A DNA stretch of 64,000 bases, from positions 62,001 to 126,000 of the forward strand of contig JAVWVS010000002.1 in NCBI GenBank assembly GCA_036666555.1. The letters run 5' to 3'. Position numbers and translations under genes: made by a program. Shown piece by piece: positions 36,683 through 46,333 of this stretch. The notes below the pieces were generated by a model. The model was not told the origin of the DNA. It saw only the letters and a list, made by a program, of their open reading frames with translations, and did not search any database. Origin of the DNA: UMGS1251 sp036666555 (lineage in GTDB: Bacteria; Bacillota; Clostridia; Lachnospirales; Lachnospiraceae). Position 1 is the stretch's first letter. Each line of letters begins with the position of its first letter.

Positions 36683-36704
36683 CTTTTTGTTCCGAGTACA
36701 CTTT

Positions 36705-38579
36705 CTATTTTGTAATGACACAGGAATCCAGTTCTTTTAGGTCCATAACATTGTATGTATTAATTCGCAACTCATTTTCTGATACTTCAATGGATGATAT
36801 AGCGGGCACCTCATCCTGAACCGAAAGTGCCACGTAAGGTGGATTATTCTCCGTTTGCTTATAATATTTACTGCCAGATGATGATCCACCTGTCAGATAC
36901 TGGGTCTCGCCAACTAACTTTTTCCCTCCATTTTTCCCAGTGGATGTTTGACCATTCATGAGATAACTACGAGTGTAGATATGATCGTGTCCAGACAGTA
37001 CCAAGTCCACATTAAACTCTGCGAAAAGTTTTGAAAATTCCGCTCGACCCTCCACAATCTCTTCCTCTGATGAATGAGGACCAGTTCCAAATATGGAATA
37101 ATGCGTATTCACAATAATCCAGCGAGGATTGGTTTTTGCAATGGTCTTCTCCAAAAAGTCCCTATGTTCCCAATAATTGTTATTGTTAGAATTCAGGTTG
37201 AGAAAAAGCACTGTATTGTACGTAAAGTAAGAATCCTGAACACTGTTTTCATTCAGCCTGTTAAATTGAAGGTCATACAGTTCTGTGCCTGCCTCATGAT
37301 TGCCTCGGGTGGTCGCTATCGGAATACTCTTCAAAACTTGCGGTGATCGGAATGCATAGTACTCTTCCAATGCATCCAATTCATGAGCACTATCTATTTG
37401 ATCCCCGCCTGACAAGATAAATGCGGTATCTGGCCGAATCGATTGTCCTACTGTCAAAGTTGTATTCCATCCGGCTAGATTGCTTTTTAAGTTCTCCACA
37501 CTAAGCTGTGGGTCTCCTGCGAATAAAAAGGAAAATCGACCGCTAAGTTCCTGTGTTTCAAAATGAAATTCATTGGAACGTTTAGACTCTGACAAAGATG
37601 CAATGCGGTAAGCATATTTGGTGTTGGGTCGTAAATTATTCAATGTCGCTGTATAGCAATACACAATGTCATCCTTACTAATTTTCTGCTCCATAGTAAC
37701 ATTATTATACAGATTATTTTCAATCTGACCAATTTTACCATACTCTACTTTATATGCATTTTTTTCGTTTACCAGCCAATTGACCCTTACACTTCGCTCC
37801 GTATCACCTGGTTCCAAGATGACCGTCCCTGCTTTTGGCATCCCTTGGGGTGTCTGGAACTCATGATAAATCATTTCTTTAAAATCGAAATAGATATCAG
37901 AGCTAGTTTGGCTCGCCTGATGTACCTCCACCGCAATGACGTTTTTTCCTTTACGTAAAACGGAGGGATCATCTATGGTCATATGCTTCACAAGAGAATG
38001 CTTTACGGTTTCTGTTGCTCCATAACCGGTATTTTTGAACGCTTCTGTATCTGAAATATTGCTGGTATAAATTCGTCTTCCATTAATGTAGAGAACCAGT
38101 GAGTCATCAAATTCAGCGGTACCGTCTAATCGCCACTCGCCATGCACTTCATCCACATTGAATTCTGTTCGAAAATAATAGACCGGAACCGGTTTTTTCT
38201 CCGGTGTAAAGTAGTTTAACAGATTCACCGGCCTAAGTCCATTGACCCAATCGACCCTTTTCCCATTCACGGAAGCAAAAGTGCCTTTTCCCTCTTTCCA
38301 CTTCACATCGTCATAATCCCGCTGTGTCCAATCCAGACCGTTGGAATCCGGTGCTGGTGCCATTCCACTATCCATATAGCGCCAGTCCGTTTTCCCTGTT
38401 TGGATAAGTGGAATAGAATCTTCCACTTTCAATTCATTCAAAACTGCATTCGCGGCATCTTTTTCGTAATCATCATGAATCCTAAGAGTACTTACAAATA
38501 CTAACATCAGTAAGGATACTGCCGTCACCACAGCTAAAATAAACTTTCTTCTATTTTTTTGTTTCTGTGCTTCTTCCAT
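36705..38579 (-). CDS. Membrane-anchored or exported metallophosphoesterase with fibronectin-like N-terminal region
   Basis: About 624 residues. One N-terminal membrane helix (about 10-30), a beta-rich region resembling a galactose-binding domain (about 50-250; YFRTEFNVDE..DDSLVLYINGRRIY), a fibronectin III-like segment (NTKYAYRI), then a calcineurin-like phosphoesterase domain with FAGDPQLS, GGDQID, RGNHE, VNTHYS and SGHDHIYTRS. All metal-binding motifs are present, so it should be an active phosphatase or phosphodiesterase outside the membrane. Start at 38579 has AAAGGA upstream. Last gene of the eight-gene polymer operon, 38 bp after the glycosyltransferase. Confidence 0.85.
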   Translation of the reverse strand: MEEAQKQKNRRKFILAVVTAVSLLMLVFVSTLRIHDDYEKDAANAVLNELKVEDSIPLIQTGKTDWRYMDSGMAPAPDSNGLDWTQRDYDDVKWKEGKGTFASVNGKRVDWVNGLRPVNLLNYFTPEKKPVPVYYFRTEFNVDEVHGEWRLDGTAEFDDSLVLYINGRRIYTSNISDTEAFKNTGYGATETVKHSLVKHMTIDDPSVLRKGKNVIAVEVHQASQTSSDIYFDFKEMIYHEFQTPQGMPKAGTVILEPGDTERSVRVNWLVNEKNAYKVEYGKIGQIENNLYNNVTMEQKISKDDIVYCYTATLNNLRPNTKYAYRIASLSESKRSNEFHFETQELSGRFSFLFAGDPQLSVENLKSNLAGWNTTLTVGQSIRPDTAFILSGGDQIDSAHELDALEEYYAFRSPQVLKSIPIATTRGNHEAGTELYDLQFNRLNENSVQDSYFTYNTVLFLNLNSNNNNYWEHRDFLEKTIAKTNPRWIIVNTHYSIFGTGPHSSEEEIVEGRAEFSKLFAEFNVDLVLSGHDHIYTRSYLMNGQTSTGKNGGKKLVGETQYLTGGSSSGSKYYKQTENNPPYVALSVQDEVPAISSIEVSENELRINTYNVMDLKELDSCVITK

Positions 38580-38616
38580 ATGCTTTGATTCCTTTCCTGC
38601 GGCATAATCCACCGGA

Positions 38617-40020
38617 TTATTCTCGGTTGTGTTTCACACGAGATAAATCACCCCACACATTTTTTTTCTTTTCATATCCAATCAATGCATTTGCCCGCAC
38701 CAACATCAGAATAAATCGCAAACCTACCAATTCAAATCCACAGAGCAAAATTACTTTTAAGCAGTCACCAAAAGAAATATGCATATTTTGCATATAAAGC
38801 CGAGTAAAGAACGAAGTCAATGTCAGTATACAAGCAAAGCTGGCGTACACTGCAAAAAAGAGTATCATAAACGGCACGTTAATGAGATTCACAAAAAAAG
38901 ACAACATAATAGTAAATATACCAAATATCTCAATATAAGGTGATAGCAGTTCATAAATCCAAAAATACAGAAAGGAAATGGTGCCAAGCAGACCATATTC
39001 TTTCTTTCCCACTACATTTTTATATTTCGTCAGGCTTTCAAAGAGACCAATGTGCCAACGGCGACGTTGCCGCATCAAATCGGGCAAAGATCCCGGCACT
39101 TGACTCCAACAAATAGCATCCGGCACATACTTTAAGGAGTACGGAAGGTGATTTGCACGACAAAATGCATGCAATTTTACAACCAGCTCCATATCCTCTC
39201 CCATGGTGGTGGAATCGTAACCTCCAACCAGAATCACCATACTTTTTTTAAACATCCCAAAGGCACCTGAAATAATCAGATTACCATTAAAACGATTCAT
39301 AAAAATGCGGGAAGCTAAAAAAGAACGTTCGTACTCTAATACCTGCATTGCTTCTATTAACTTTTTCGGCATACGATAATCTTTCACTTCCCCTTTGACC
39401 AGCTTAATCCCATTGGAAATAGCTATCTGTCCGCCACAAGCTACTACAGAGTCATTTTCCATCATCGGTTTGGAAATTTCAAACAGAGAATTTTTCTGCA
39501 GCATAGAATCCGCATCAATACAAATAAAATACGGATATCTAGATACATTAATACCCATATTGAGGGCATCGGCTTTACCACCATTTTCTTTTTTTACCAA
39601 GGTAAGCCCGATATTTTGTGCCTTTCCTTCATAAATAGCAATTTCTTTTGCACAGGCAATGACGCGGCGCACCGGTCGTGGCACCCTTTGCATCTGAAAG
39701 TGTTCTATTAAAAATTCTGCGGTCTTGTCCGTTGAACCGTCATCCACCACTACAATCTCAAAAAGCTTATATTCCTGTTCCAAAAGTGTACAGACGGTAT
39801 CTACAATGGTAGTCTCCTCATTATGTGCCGGAACAATGATGCTGATGGGAATATAAAGTTCGTGGTGTAGAACGCTTTTGAGGCGCTCATTTTTTCGTCG
39901 TTGATATAATTCTATGGCACCATAAACTACAGATAAAAATAAAAAAGTACTGTATCCAATCAAATAAATGACAAAAAATATATCCACACCTTTTAAAAAT
40001 AATTTTATTGCATCCATCAT
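38617..40020 (-). CDS. Processive family 2 glycosyltransferase, polysaccharide synthase-like
   Basis: 467 residues. N-terminal membrane helix pair, cytosolic GT-A domain with VVVDDGSTDKT (D93/D94), IDADSM (D169, D171), TMGEDME (D276) and QRRRW (318-322), then about four C-terminal membrane helices. The D, DxD, D, QxxRW set marks processive synthases (cellulose, PNAG or hyaluronan type). No PilZ domain is present. The polymer is not identifiable. It overlaps the HEAT-like gene by four bases (ATGA), which means tight coupling. Confidence 0.92.
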   Translation of the reverse strand: MMDAIKLFLKGVDIFFVIYLIGYSTFLFLSVVYGAIELYQRRKNERLKSVLHHELYIPISIIVPAHNEETTIVDTVCTLLEQEYKLFEIVVVDDGSTDKTAEFLIEHFQMQRVPRPVRRVIACAKEIAIYEGKAQNIGLTLVKKENGGKADALNMGINVSRYPYFICIDADSMLQKNSLFEISKPMMENDSVVACGGQIAISNGIKLVKGEVKDYRMPKKLIEAMQVLEYERSFLASRIFMNRFNGNLIISGAFGMFKKSMVILVGGYDSTTMGEDMELVVKLHAFCRANHLPYSLKYVPDAICWSQVPGSLPDLMRQRRRWHIGLFESLTKYKNVVGKKEYGLLGTISFLYFWIYELLSPYIEIFGIFTIMLSFFVNLINVPFMILFFAVYASFACILTLTSFFTRLYMQNMHISFGDCLKVILLCGFELVGLRFILMLVRANALIGYEKKKNVWGDLSRVKHNRE

Positions 40021-41123
40021 ATGACTACTTCCTTCTGTTTTCTTGAGTATTTGTAAGTCAATATATCCTTTGCATAGGGATCTGTTTCTTGTTCAATAAT
40101 CTGTGGAATTCTATTTGGTTCCACAATTTTCAGTAACGATTCAGATGCACTTTCCCTCACATACCAGTGCATACTGCGACATCCTTCCAGCAGTGCCTGA
40201 ATGCTGGCATTGCCACGATAATTCTCCAGTGCCAATGCTGAGATGGATGCGAATTCCCAATCTTCTTCTTCCCAATTTCGAACCATCTCCTGTAAAATTA
40301 GTTCAGCCTCCGGATAGTAATATCGCCTAAAATAACGAATGATTGCAAACTTCACCTCGTTATCTGTTTCCTCTTTTTCTAAAAGCAAAATAAACCGATT
40401 TCCAAATTCCCCCGAAGTCATCCGAATATAATTGATAAAAGCGACTTGATAGGCAGTAGGAAACTCCTTCCAATGCTCCCATAGTTCCTCTGCCAGTTCC
40501 TTGTGACTACCGGAAAATATCAGCAGACCATCCGTCACTAATCTAGGGCTGTGCTCTACTTCTTGCCTGCTTAACAATTGATATGCTTTCACTACATTTT
40601 TTGCAGATCCGCTCACATACAGTCCTGAGAGTGCATTTTCACGACAATAAAGTGATTGTTCCATACAAAACTGATACATTAATTGTACAAACCTATCATT
40701 TTCGCTTTTTCCACAAAGTTGATACTGCCATACTATATAGGCAAAAAGCGCTTTCTTAATCTGTTGGTCTCCTTTTACATAAGCCCCACTGATTTTAAGA
40801 AATAATTCTCGATTGACCCACAGCCAGTTTTTCATTTTGGAAGCATTTTGCTCCTGGGAAAGTATTTCTAAAACAGCTTCATGAAAAACCAACAAATTTG
40901 TGTAATTACGAAGCCTATGTACCAACTGTTTCTCTTGTTTTTCATCCAGTTTCTGGATATTCGAATTCAATATGAGCAACAGTTCCTGCGTATATTCTTC
41001 TATCCTTTTGGATTCGTAATTTTCAAGCCATCGGTGTTGTACCATGTAATAGAAATCAAAGAGCAGTATACATAGGCACAAAATCATGTATACAAATATT
41101 AAATAATCCACCCTCAATACCAT
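40017..41123 (-). CDS. HEAT-repeat-like protein with N-terminal membrane helix
   Basis: 368 residues. One N-terminal helix (about 8-28), then an all-helical cytosolic part whose C-terminal half (about 170-350) shows HEAT-type helix pairs (EVKFAIIRYFRRYYYPEAELILQEMVRNWEEEDWEFASISALALE; split). It is likely a membrane-bound scaffold. Because it overlaps the glycosyltransferase gene by four bases, I infer it works with that synthase, perhaps as an assembly or activity partner in place of a c-di-GMP-binding PilZ module. No enzyme motif is visible. Confidence 0.7.
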   Translation of the reverse strand: MVLRVDYLIFVYMILCLCILLFDFYYMVQHRWLENYESKRIEEYTQELLLILNSNIQKLDEKQEKQLVHRLRNYTNLLVFHEAVLEILSQEQNASKMKNWLWVNRELFLKISGAYVKGDQQIKKALFAYIVWQYQLCGKSENDRFVQLMYQFCMEQSLYCRENALSGLYVSGSAKNVVKAYQLLSRQEVEHSPRLVTDGLLIFSGSHKELAEELWEHWKEFPTAYQVAFINYIRMTSGEFGNRFILLLEKEETDNEVKFAIIRYFRRYYYPEAELILQEMVRNWEEEDWEFASISALALENYRGNASIQALLEGCRSMHWYVRESASESLLKIVEPNRIPQIIEQETDPYAKDILTYKYSRKQKEVVI

Positions 41124-41152
41124 CTGTACATCCTCCTCTTTTTTTCAATTAG

Positions 41153-43315
41153 TTACTTTGCTGTCCAGATTTTTTGCAAATCATAATAGCCTTGTTTTAA
41201 ACGCTCATGATAAGCAGGCTTACGCCCCCAGCCCTTCAACTGTACTGGCTTCATGCTAATAGTATCGGAATCTTTCCCTAAATACCCAACACCAAGATAC
41301 ATTTCTTTGATTGGAAATGGTTCTATCCCATAATGCACGTAATAGTCATCGTGAATCATCATTTCCGAAGGATTGCAGAAATTAAGTAAGGACCAAGGTA
41401 AACGTACCTCTATGGTATCCCCTTTTATTATATAATCGGAAAGGGAGTTAAAGTCCGGACTCTCTGGATTTCCATTTCCATAGGTAAGATGTCCCGTATT
41501 AAATGTCTCTCCTGTATCAAATCCTTTATTTTCAATTTCCTTACGAGGATCTACTGGCACTTGCAGCATCAACTGAATGGGTACAAAAAGGTCTGTATCC
41601 TTAGGTGGTACATTCAGATAGGCGTCCTTTCCATATGCCCGATGTGAAAAAATAGCTCTCAGTGCTTCATATCGTTCCTGCACTACTATTTCACTGTTCG
41701 TTTCGCCATCGATTTTCAAAAGAAAATCCGCTGGTCGTTCAAATTCTCCCTCCACACTCTGACAACTCTTACTTCCTGTGTTTGGTGTAATGTCTAAGGG
41801 AATATAAATAGTATCTTTGGCCGAATCGTAGTTCTTCTTGTTGATATGAAGATAAACAAATTTCTCATCATATTTGCAGCTGATTTGCATACCATTTTGT
41901 TTCGATATGACATCTTGATCATTCCACTCTGATGAGTCTCCATCCACGTAGCATACACTTTTTTTCTTCCCAGGATCAAAGGAAAGAATGCCAAAGTATT
42001 GTTCATTGGTCTGATAGTCACTCCAATAAGGTGTTTTGGTCAAGTCTGTATATGCCATGGTATTCCATGTTCGCTTAAACCACTCATCCTGCCAAGTAAA
42101 TGCAACCGTTCCAGCGCAGCCTGCCGCCATAATATCCTGATAACAGCTGACCAATGCCTGACCCTGTTCTTTTTCTGACATACCACCTTGGCTTCGGTTC
42201 GTGTTCCGATCTGATTGGGCTCGTCCACGAGAAGCGGGAACCCCATATTCTGAGATGATTACCGGCATGGTATGATAATCATTTATCATACTTAAATAAG
42301 CACGATAGGCGTTAAATGTCCCTTTCTCATCTGTAAAATGTTCTTTGTTGGCAACGGAGAAATTCATACTATCCATAAAACCCAGATAATCCGGAAAATA
42401 GGGATAAATATGGTAAGAGGCAAACTGACCGGAAAGGAACTGATCCGTCGTCTTGATATGTTCCACATCCACCTGTTCAAATTTCCGGAAGTAATCCTCC
42501 ACCGTCTTATTCCACTGAAGAGGGTCAGTGGTCGGCCAATTGGTAAATGCCACAAGACGCTGTGATTGATACTGCATCGTCTCATATTCAATGAGTTTAT
42601 CTCCGGTTTGAGCCAACATCGCTTCAAAAGAAGAGGCTTGGTCAGTGGTATACATATATTTACCCTGATAGGAATCTTTTTCCGGAAGCATTTGGTCTGT
42701 AAAAGCAACTGTAGTATCTTCCCACTCCACGCCCAAAATATATCCAAGCACCCAGGGAGAAATGTCCCGGCGGTAAGTGCCACTTCCCAAATCTTCTCCT
42801 AACGAAAACACCTTGTTTCCATGGATAATATCTACCAGTGTTCTAGAATCTTTTATCATGGCTCCCATAAAGTCCTTGTCATAGGCATCTCGATGGGAAT
42901 ATTGAATATAATCGTTGACCCACAGACCATGAATAAAATAGAGTGGATTGTCATTGTTATGGTTATATTCCCATACTGCTTCATAGAAGTCATCCTGCAA
43001 AATGGTATAGACCCGAACGGTATTGGCCCCCATATCTTGAATCTGCTGAAACCAACGCAAATAGGTATCTTTGTCAATGGCGTAGTCTGTAGCAAAATGT
43101 CCCGGGATACCAGCGCCCATATCTACTCCTCGGATTTCAAAGGGCTGCATTCCATCTCCGGAATCCACACAAATCTTTTTATCAGTGACCGTGGTAAAGG
43201 TAGTCACTTCCTTCTCTGTATTGATAAAGAAAGAGGCACCCGTTTGTTCCGATATCCAGAGCCCGGTGAGAACGATTCCGAGAATCATCACACATGCAAT
43301 TATAAATTTTTTCAT
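41153..43315 (-). CDS. Exported glycosidase-like protein with TIM barrel and C-terminal carbohydrate-binding-like domain
   Basis: 720 residues. Signal/anchor helix (1-20), then a clan GH-A-like barrel (about 50-440: IRGVDMGAGIPG, GANTVRVYTILQDDFYEA, GYILGVEWED, PVIISEYGVPASRG). The glutamates in VEWED and ISEYG sit where the acid/base and nucleophile would be. The C-terminal part (about 460-700; YVDGDSSEWNDQDVIS) resembles a family 9 type carbohydrate-binding or DOMON-like domain. The family number is not certain. Position next to the glycosyltransferase fits a hydrolase that trims the exported polymer, as BcsZ or endoglucanases do. Confidence 0.8.
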   Translation of the reverse strand: MKKFIIACVMILGIVLTGLWISEQTGASFFINTEKEVTTFTTVTDKKICVDSGDGMQPFEIRGVDMGAGIPGHFATDYAIDKDTYLRWFQQIQDMGANTVRVYTILQDDFYEAVWEYNHNNDNPLYFIHGLWVNDYIQYSHRDAYDKDFMGAMIKDSRTLVDIIHGNKVFSLGEDLGSGTYRRDISPWVLGYILGVEWEDTTVAFTDQMLPEKDSYQGKYMYTTDQASSFEAMLAQTGDKLIEYETMQYQSQRLVAFTNWPTTDPLQWNKTVEDYFRKFEQVDVEHIKTTDQFLSGQFASYHIYPYFPDYLGFMDSMNFSVANKEHFTDEKGTFNAYRAYLSMINDYHTMPVIISEYGVPASRGRAQSDRNTNRSQGGMSEKEQGQALVSCYQDIMAAGCAGTVAFTWQDEWFKRTWNTMAYTDLTKTPYWSDYQTNEQYFGILSFDPGKKKSVCYVDGDSSEWNDQDVISKQNGMQISCKYDEKFVYLHINKKNYDSAKDTIYIPLDITPNTGSKSCQSVEGEFERPADFLLKIDGETNSEIVVQERYEALRAIFSHRAYGKDAYLNVPPKDTDLFVPIQLMLQVPVDPRKEIENKGFDTGETFNTGHLTYGNGNPESPDFNSLSDYIIKGDTIEVRLPWSLLNFCNPSEMMIHDDYYVHYGIEPFPIKEMYLGVGYLGKDSDTISMKPVQLKGWGRKPAYHERLKQGYYDLQKIWTAK

Positions 43316-43327
43316 AGGCTCTCCTTT

Positions 43328-44872
43328 TTAGTGATTGAATTTTTTAACTGCAGACTCATGTGCATACTGTTTTAAGACAATGATATTTTCATCCAGCCAG
43401 TGAAGACGGGCAAATAAAACATCTTTCATCTCTGTAACGGCCTCATCATAACTTTGTGGATTTCTTTCTAATGGATGGAGTTTGTTGTTAGAATCCAGAT
43501 TTTCAGGTTCTAAGCTATAGCCCCAGACAGCAAAATTTCGATTCACTGCACTTCCTAGATAATTTTGAGTGTCATCCATATACCGCGTGAGTTCCGCGTC
43601 ACTTAAGATATTATGGCGCAATTCACCGTATCTTGAAATGATATGATCAATGAATGTTTCCTCCTTAATCATCATCCAGAACCAAGGTGCCTGTACCGTG
43701 ACAAATTTGCGCACAAAAAAGTCGTCTTTATTGACCGTACTGACATTCTTTAACGAATTATTCAGATCCCAGATGCAGGGCTTGAATAAACCATTCACAT
43801 CTTTATAAAAAAAGGTAGAAAGATTCCCTGTGTCTTGCACCAAAAAAACTTCACAAAAAATAAAGTAATCTACAAATTCCTCCTCGTCCATAAAGGTATG
43901 GAATCCATATTTTTCTGTATCATAATCATAAGAATAGAGTGCTTTCTCATATTTGCTGATATCTTTCTTAATATACTCTTTCACTTCCGGTGTCAGTGCT
44001 GTCACATCTGGGTATGTAATATTGAAAAAAGCATCCTTTCGAAGAACACCCGTATATTTCGTAAAGTTATTTGGGCTAGTAATCGGTCTGTTCTTATTAT
44101 TATCTAGTTCGATAATATAACCAGTAACATTTTTTGTCTGATTCGGCTTTTCAATATCCACTCTTCCTTTGCCCCGATTAATGGTCTCCGTGAACACATA
44201 CAAGCCCTGATAATCCCCATTTATAATCACTTCACAATAACGAACATCAGGAGCATAATCCATTAACTCACCACTGATATTCATGCCCATATAATTACGC
44301 ATAAGCGTTTTATCCAAGAATGGACCGTGAAGTGCCCATGAGTGATTCGCCTCCATGCCCAGTACCTTTTTATCTTCATGATTACCATTATTATCCACCA
44401 GTTTCACCGCATAAGACTTCTTATCAAACCACCGAGAGGTGTTGCCGCGTACTCGTATTTTGATATTGGAAAGAAGTGCCGGTTTCTCTGCTAACGTGTT
44501 AATTGTCTTCTGGTTATCGATGATTTTCATAGTCGCCCATGCCTCATCATCTCCATTCTCTGCGATCGTATAGAGATGAGAGCTTCCCTCTTCATAATAG
44601 GGAGCACCCGGGATTTCCTCATCCGTATCGATCATAACAATGGGAAGATGTGTTTGAAGTTTAGAGACATCCACTGCCTGCGCATCATACTGAACTTTGG
44701 ATTCTGAAGTTGGCGTGATACACCCTAAAGGGTCTTTATTATCTGCTTCCGTGACGACCGCTGCCTTGTGCTGATGAACTCGATATTGCACTTTTCCAGT
44801 TTTGAGCTGAAAAAAAGCAACCAGAACCACGGTCAGACAAGCGATACCCAAGGCGTACTTACGGTATTTCAT
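43328..44872 (-). CDS. CotH kinase family protein, membrane-anchored
   Basis: 514 residues: N-terminal membrane helix (about 7-24), linker, then the CotH domain with KIRVRGNTSRWFDKKSYAVKL (nucleotide-binding lysine region), KTLMRNYMGMNIS, YQGLYVFTETINRGKGRVDI, and CIWDLNNSL, the position of the catalytic WD(L/F)D motif. CotH proteins are atypical protein kinases first known from Bacillus spore coats. Here asparagine stands where the second acidic residue often lies. It faces outward and sits beside VTC and DUF4956 genes, a pairing seen in many bacteria. Confidence 0.87.
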   Translation of the reverse strand: MKYRKYALGIACLTVVLVAFFQLKTGKVQYRVHQHKAAVVTEADNKDPLGCITPTSESKVQYDAQAVDVSKLQTHLPIVMIDTDEEIPGAPYYEEGSSHLYTIAENGDDEAWATMKIIDNQKTINTLAEKPALLSNIKIRVRGNTSRWFDKKSYAVKLVDNNGNHEDKKVLGMEANHSWALHGPFLDKTLMRNYMGMNISGELMDYAPDVRYCEVIINGDYQGLYVFTETINRGKGRVDIEKPNQTKNVTGYIIELDNNKNRPITSPNNFTKYTGVLRKDAFFNITYPDVTALTPEVKEYIKKDISKYEKALYSYDYDTEKYGFHTFMDEEEFVDYFIFCEVFLVQDTGNLSTFFYKDVNGLFKPCIWDLNNSLKNVSTVNKDDFFVRKFVTVQAPWFWMMIKEETFIDHIISRYGELRHNILSDAELTRYMDDTQNYLGSAVNRNFAVWGYSLEPENLDSNNKLHPLERNPQSYDEAVTEMKDVLFARLHWLDENIIVLKQYAHESAVKKFNH

Positions 44873-44917
44873 CTATTTTTTCCCTCCACAAAGTATCCAT
44901 TTTTAAGTTTCTTATCC

Positions 44918-45595
44918 TTAACCACTAATTTCATCATCTTGCGATACCACATTTACATATTCAACATGTTCAATCTTATATATACGATCCTGAATACTTT
45001 CGGCCTGATTACTGGCCGTTTGGTATACCCTGCGTGGAATCTCGTAGATAAGCTCTACCTTATCCATAGTGGTATTTTTGACCCTGAGATCTACACGTCT
45101 CTTAAAATACTCACTTACTATGGACATGATTCTTGTATCCGTACTCCGTGCACCTCTTATAATCAGCAACATCCGATTCTCATTTTTCACCTGTCCTAAT
45201 ATCAGCAGTACAACGAACACCACCGCACTACCCACACCTGCCGTAATGTAATCCCCTACACCGCAGGCAAGACCAACCACTACCGCCCAAAATATGTACA
45301 CCGTATCCCGTGAATCCTTGATTGCAGTACGAAATCGCACGATAGAAAGTGCTCCTACCATACCCAGTGACAATGCTACATTATTACCAATGGCAGTCAT
45401 GACTATAGTAGTGAGTACGGTTAAGATAACAAGACTTGTGTTAAACTTACGGCTGTAAATCGTCCCGGAATGTGACAAGAAATAGGACAGATATATAACA
45501 AACCCCAATACCGAAGCAATGGATAACTGTATGATAATCTCCACCACACTAAGACTTTGCACTTGCTGAATTAAATTTCCTAAATAAGCTCCCAT
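44918..45595 (-). CDS. DUF4956 membrane protein
   Basis: 225 residues: about four membrane helices in the first 135 residues (IIQLSIASVLGFVIYLSYFLS, LVILTVLTTIVMTAIGNNVALSLGMVGALSIVRFRTA, TVYIFWAVVVGLACGVG, VVFVVLLILG; listed separately) and a cytosolic C-terminal domain. The conserved loop GALSIVRFRTAIKD is diagnostic of DUF4956. It pairs with the VTC gene in many genomes, so it may be the channel or membrane partner of that polymerase; no experiment that I know establishes this. Confidence 0.88.
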   Translation of the reverse strand: MGAYLGNLIQQVQSLSVVEIIIQLSIASVLGFVIYLSYFLSHSGTIYSRKFNTSLVILTVLTTIVMTAIGNNVALSLGMVGALSIVRFRTAIKDSRDTVYIFWAVVVGLACGVGDYITAGVGSAVVFVVLLILGQVKNENRMLLIIRGARSTDTRIMSIVSEYFKRRVDLRVKNTTMDKVELIYEIPRRVYQTASNQAESIQDRIYKIEHVEYVNVVSQDDEISG

Positions 45596-45607
45596 ATTAT
45601 TTCTCCT

Positions 45608-46303
45608 TTAAAAATATATTTTTCGTTGCCGTGACAATACATACTTGCTCACGGATGTTTCGCTTCTCTCACAACCTTGCAACAGATTCTTTATATATCC
45701 TAACTGAAAGTGATTATATTTTACTTCCAGCACGGTAGCAGATGGGTTCATAATCGGTGAGAATCCCGGTACTTCTTCAAATAATCCATCACTGAACGAA
45801 GATGCACAAATTCGACTGTCAAAGGTAATCCGAGTACTGTTTTCCGGCAAGACATAGGCCTTTCGTAAATATTCAATTAGAACCTTTGGACGATAGACCT
45901 GCATCATGAGAACTCCGTAACATTCTGCTGCAAAATCCTCTGGATAGGTAAGCAGTGGGCTGTAGATTCCCTTCATCAACAGTTTGGCATCGTCTCTACT
46001 AATCTTCAAAGAGCGTTTCAACTGATTCGACCCCTGCTTTTGCTTCATTTCCAAAAATGCAACTTCCGAATCCGGACTATATATACGTAAACGCATTTTT
46101 CGCCGAACTTCCACCCCATCCAATTTTTCATGAAAATCTCGATTGTCTAAGGTGTCAAAATACAAGGAACGTACCATGTATCCATCACTACCGTTATTTT
46201 CATCCTCTTTGGACACCTGGCTGAACTGCTTTTCAAGTAATAACCTCTGCTGTATATCCAACAGAAATTTACGTTCTTGCCGAAGCACTTGACGTATTTC
46301 CAT
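45608..46303 (-). CDS. VTC domain (polyphosphate polymerase-like) protein
   Basis: 231 residues of the triphosphate-tunnel superfamily. The tunnel residues appear as ERKFLL near the N-terminus, VRSLYFDT, RRKMRLRIY, FLEMKQKQ, KRSLKI, and VLEVKYN near the C-terminus, i.e. the alternating basic and acidic strands that hold ATP and polyphosphate in yeast Vtc4. Bacterial members are soluble and usually paired with DUF4956, as here (12 bp apart). Polyphosphate synthesis or a related nucleotidyl/phosphoryl transfer is the likely activity. Confidence 0.88.
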   Translation of the reverse strand: MEIRQVLRQERKFLLDIQQRLLLEKQFSQVSKEDENNGSDGYMVRSLYFDTLDNRDFHEKLDGVEVRRKMRLRIYSPDSEVAFLEMKQKQGSNQLKRSLKISRDDAKLLMKGIYSPLLTYPEDFAAECYGVLMMQVYRPKVLIEYLRKAYVLPENSTRITFDSRICASSFSDGLFEEVPGFSPIMNPSATVLEVKYNHFQLGYIKNLLQGCERSETSVSKYVLSRQRKIYF

Positions 46304-46333
46304 GTCCTCACCTTCCTTTTCGTATAGTTTTCT

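Noticed and set aside
36705..38579. Purple acid phosphatase assignment for the phosphoesterase
   Set aside because: The fibronectin-like plus phosphoesterase layout is similar, but I cannot see the full purple acid phosphatase metal set with the bridging tyrosine, so I kept the general call.
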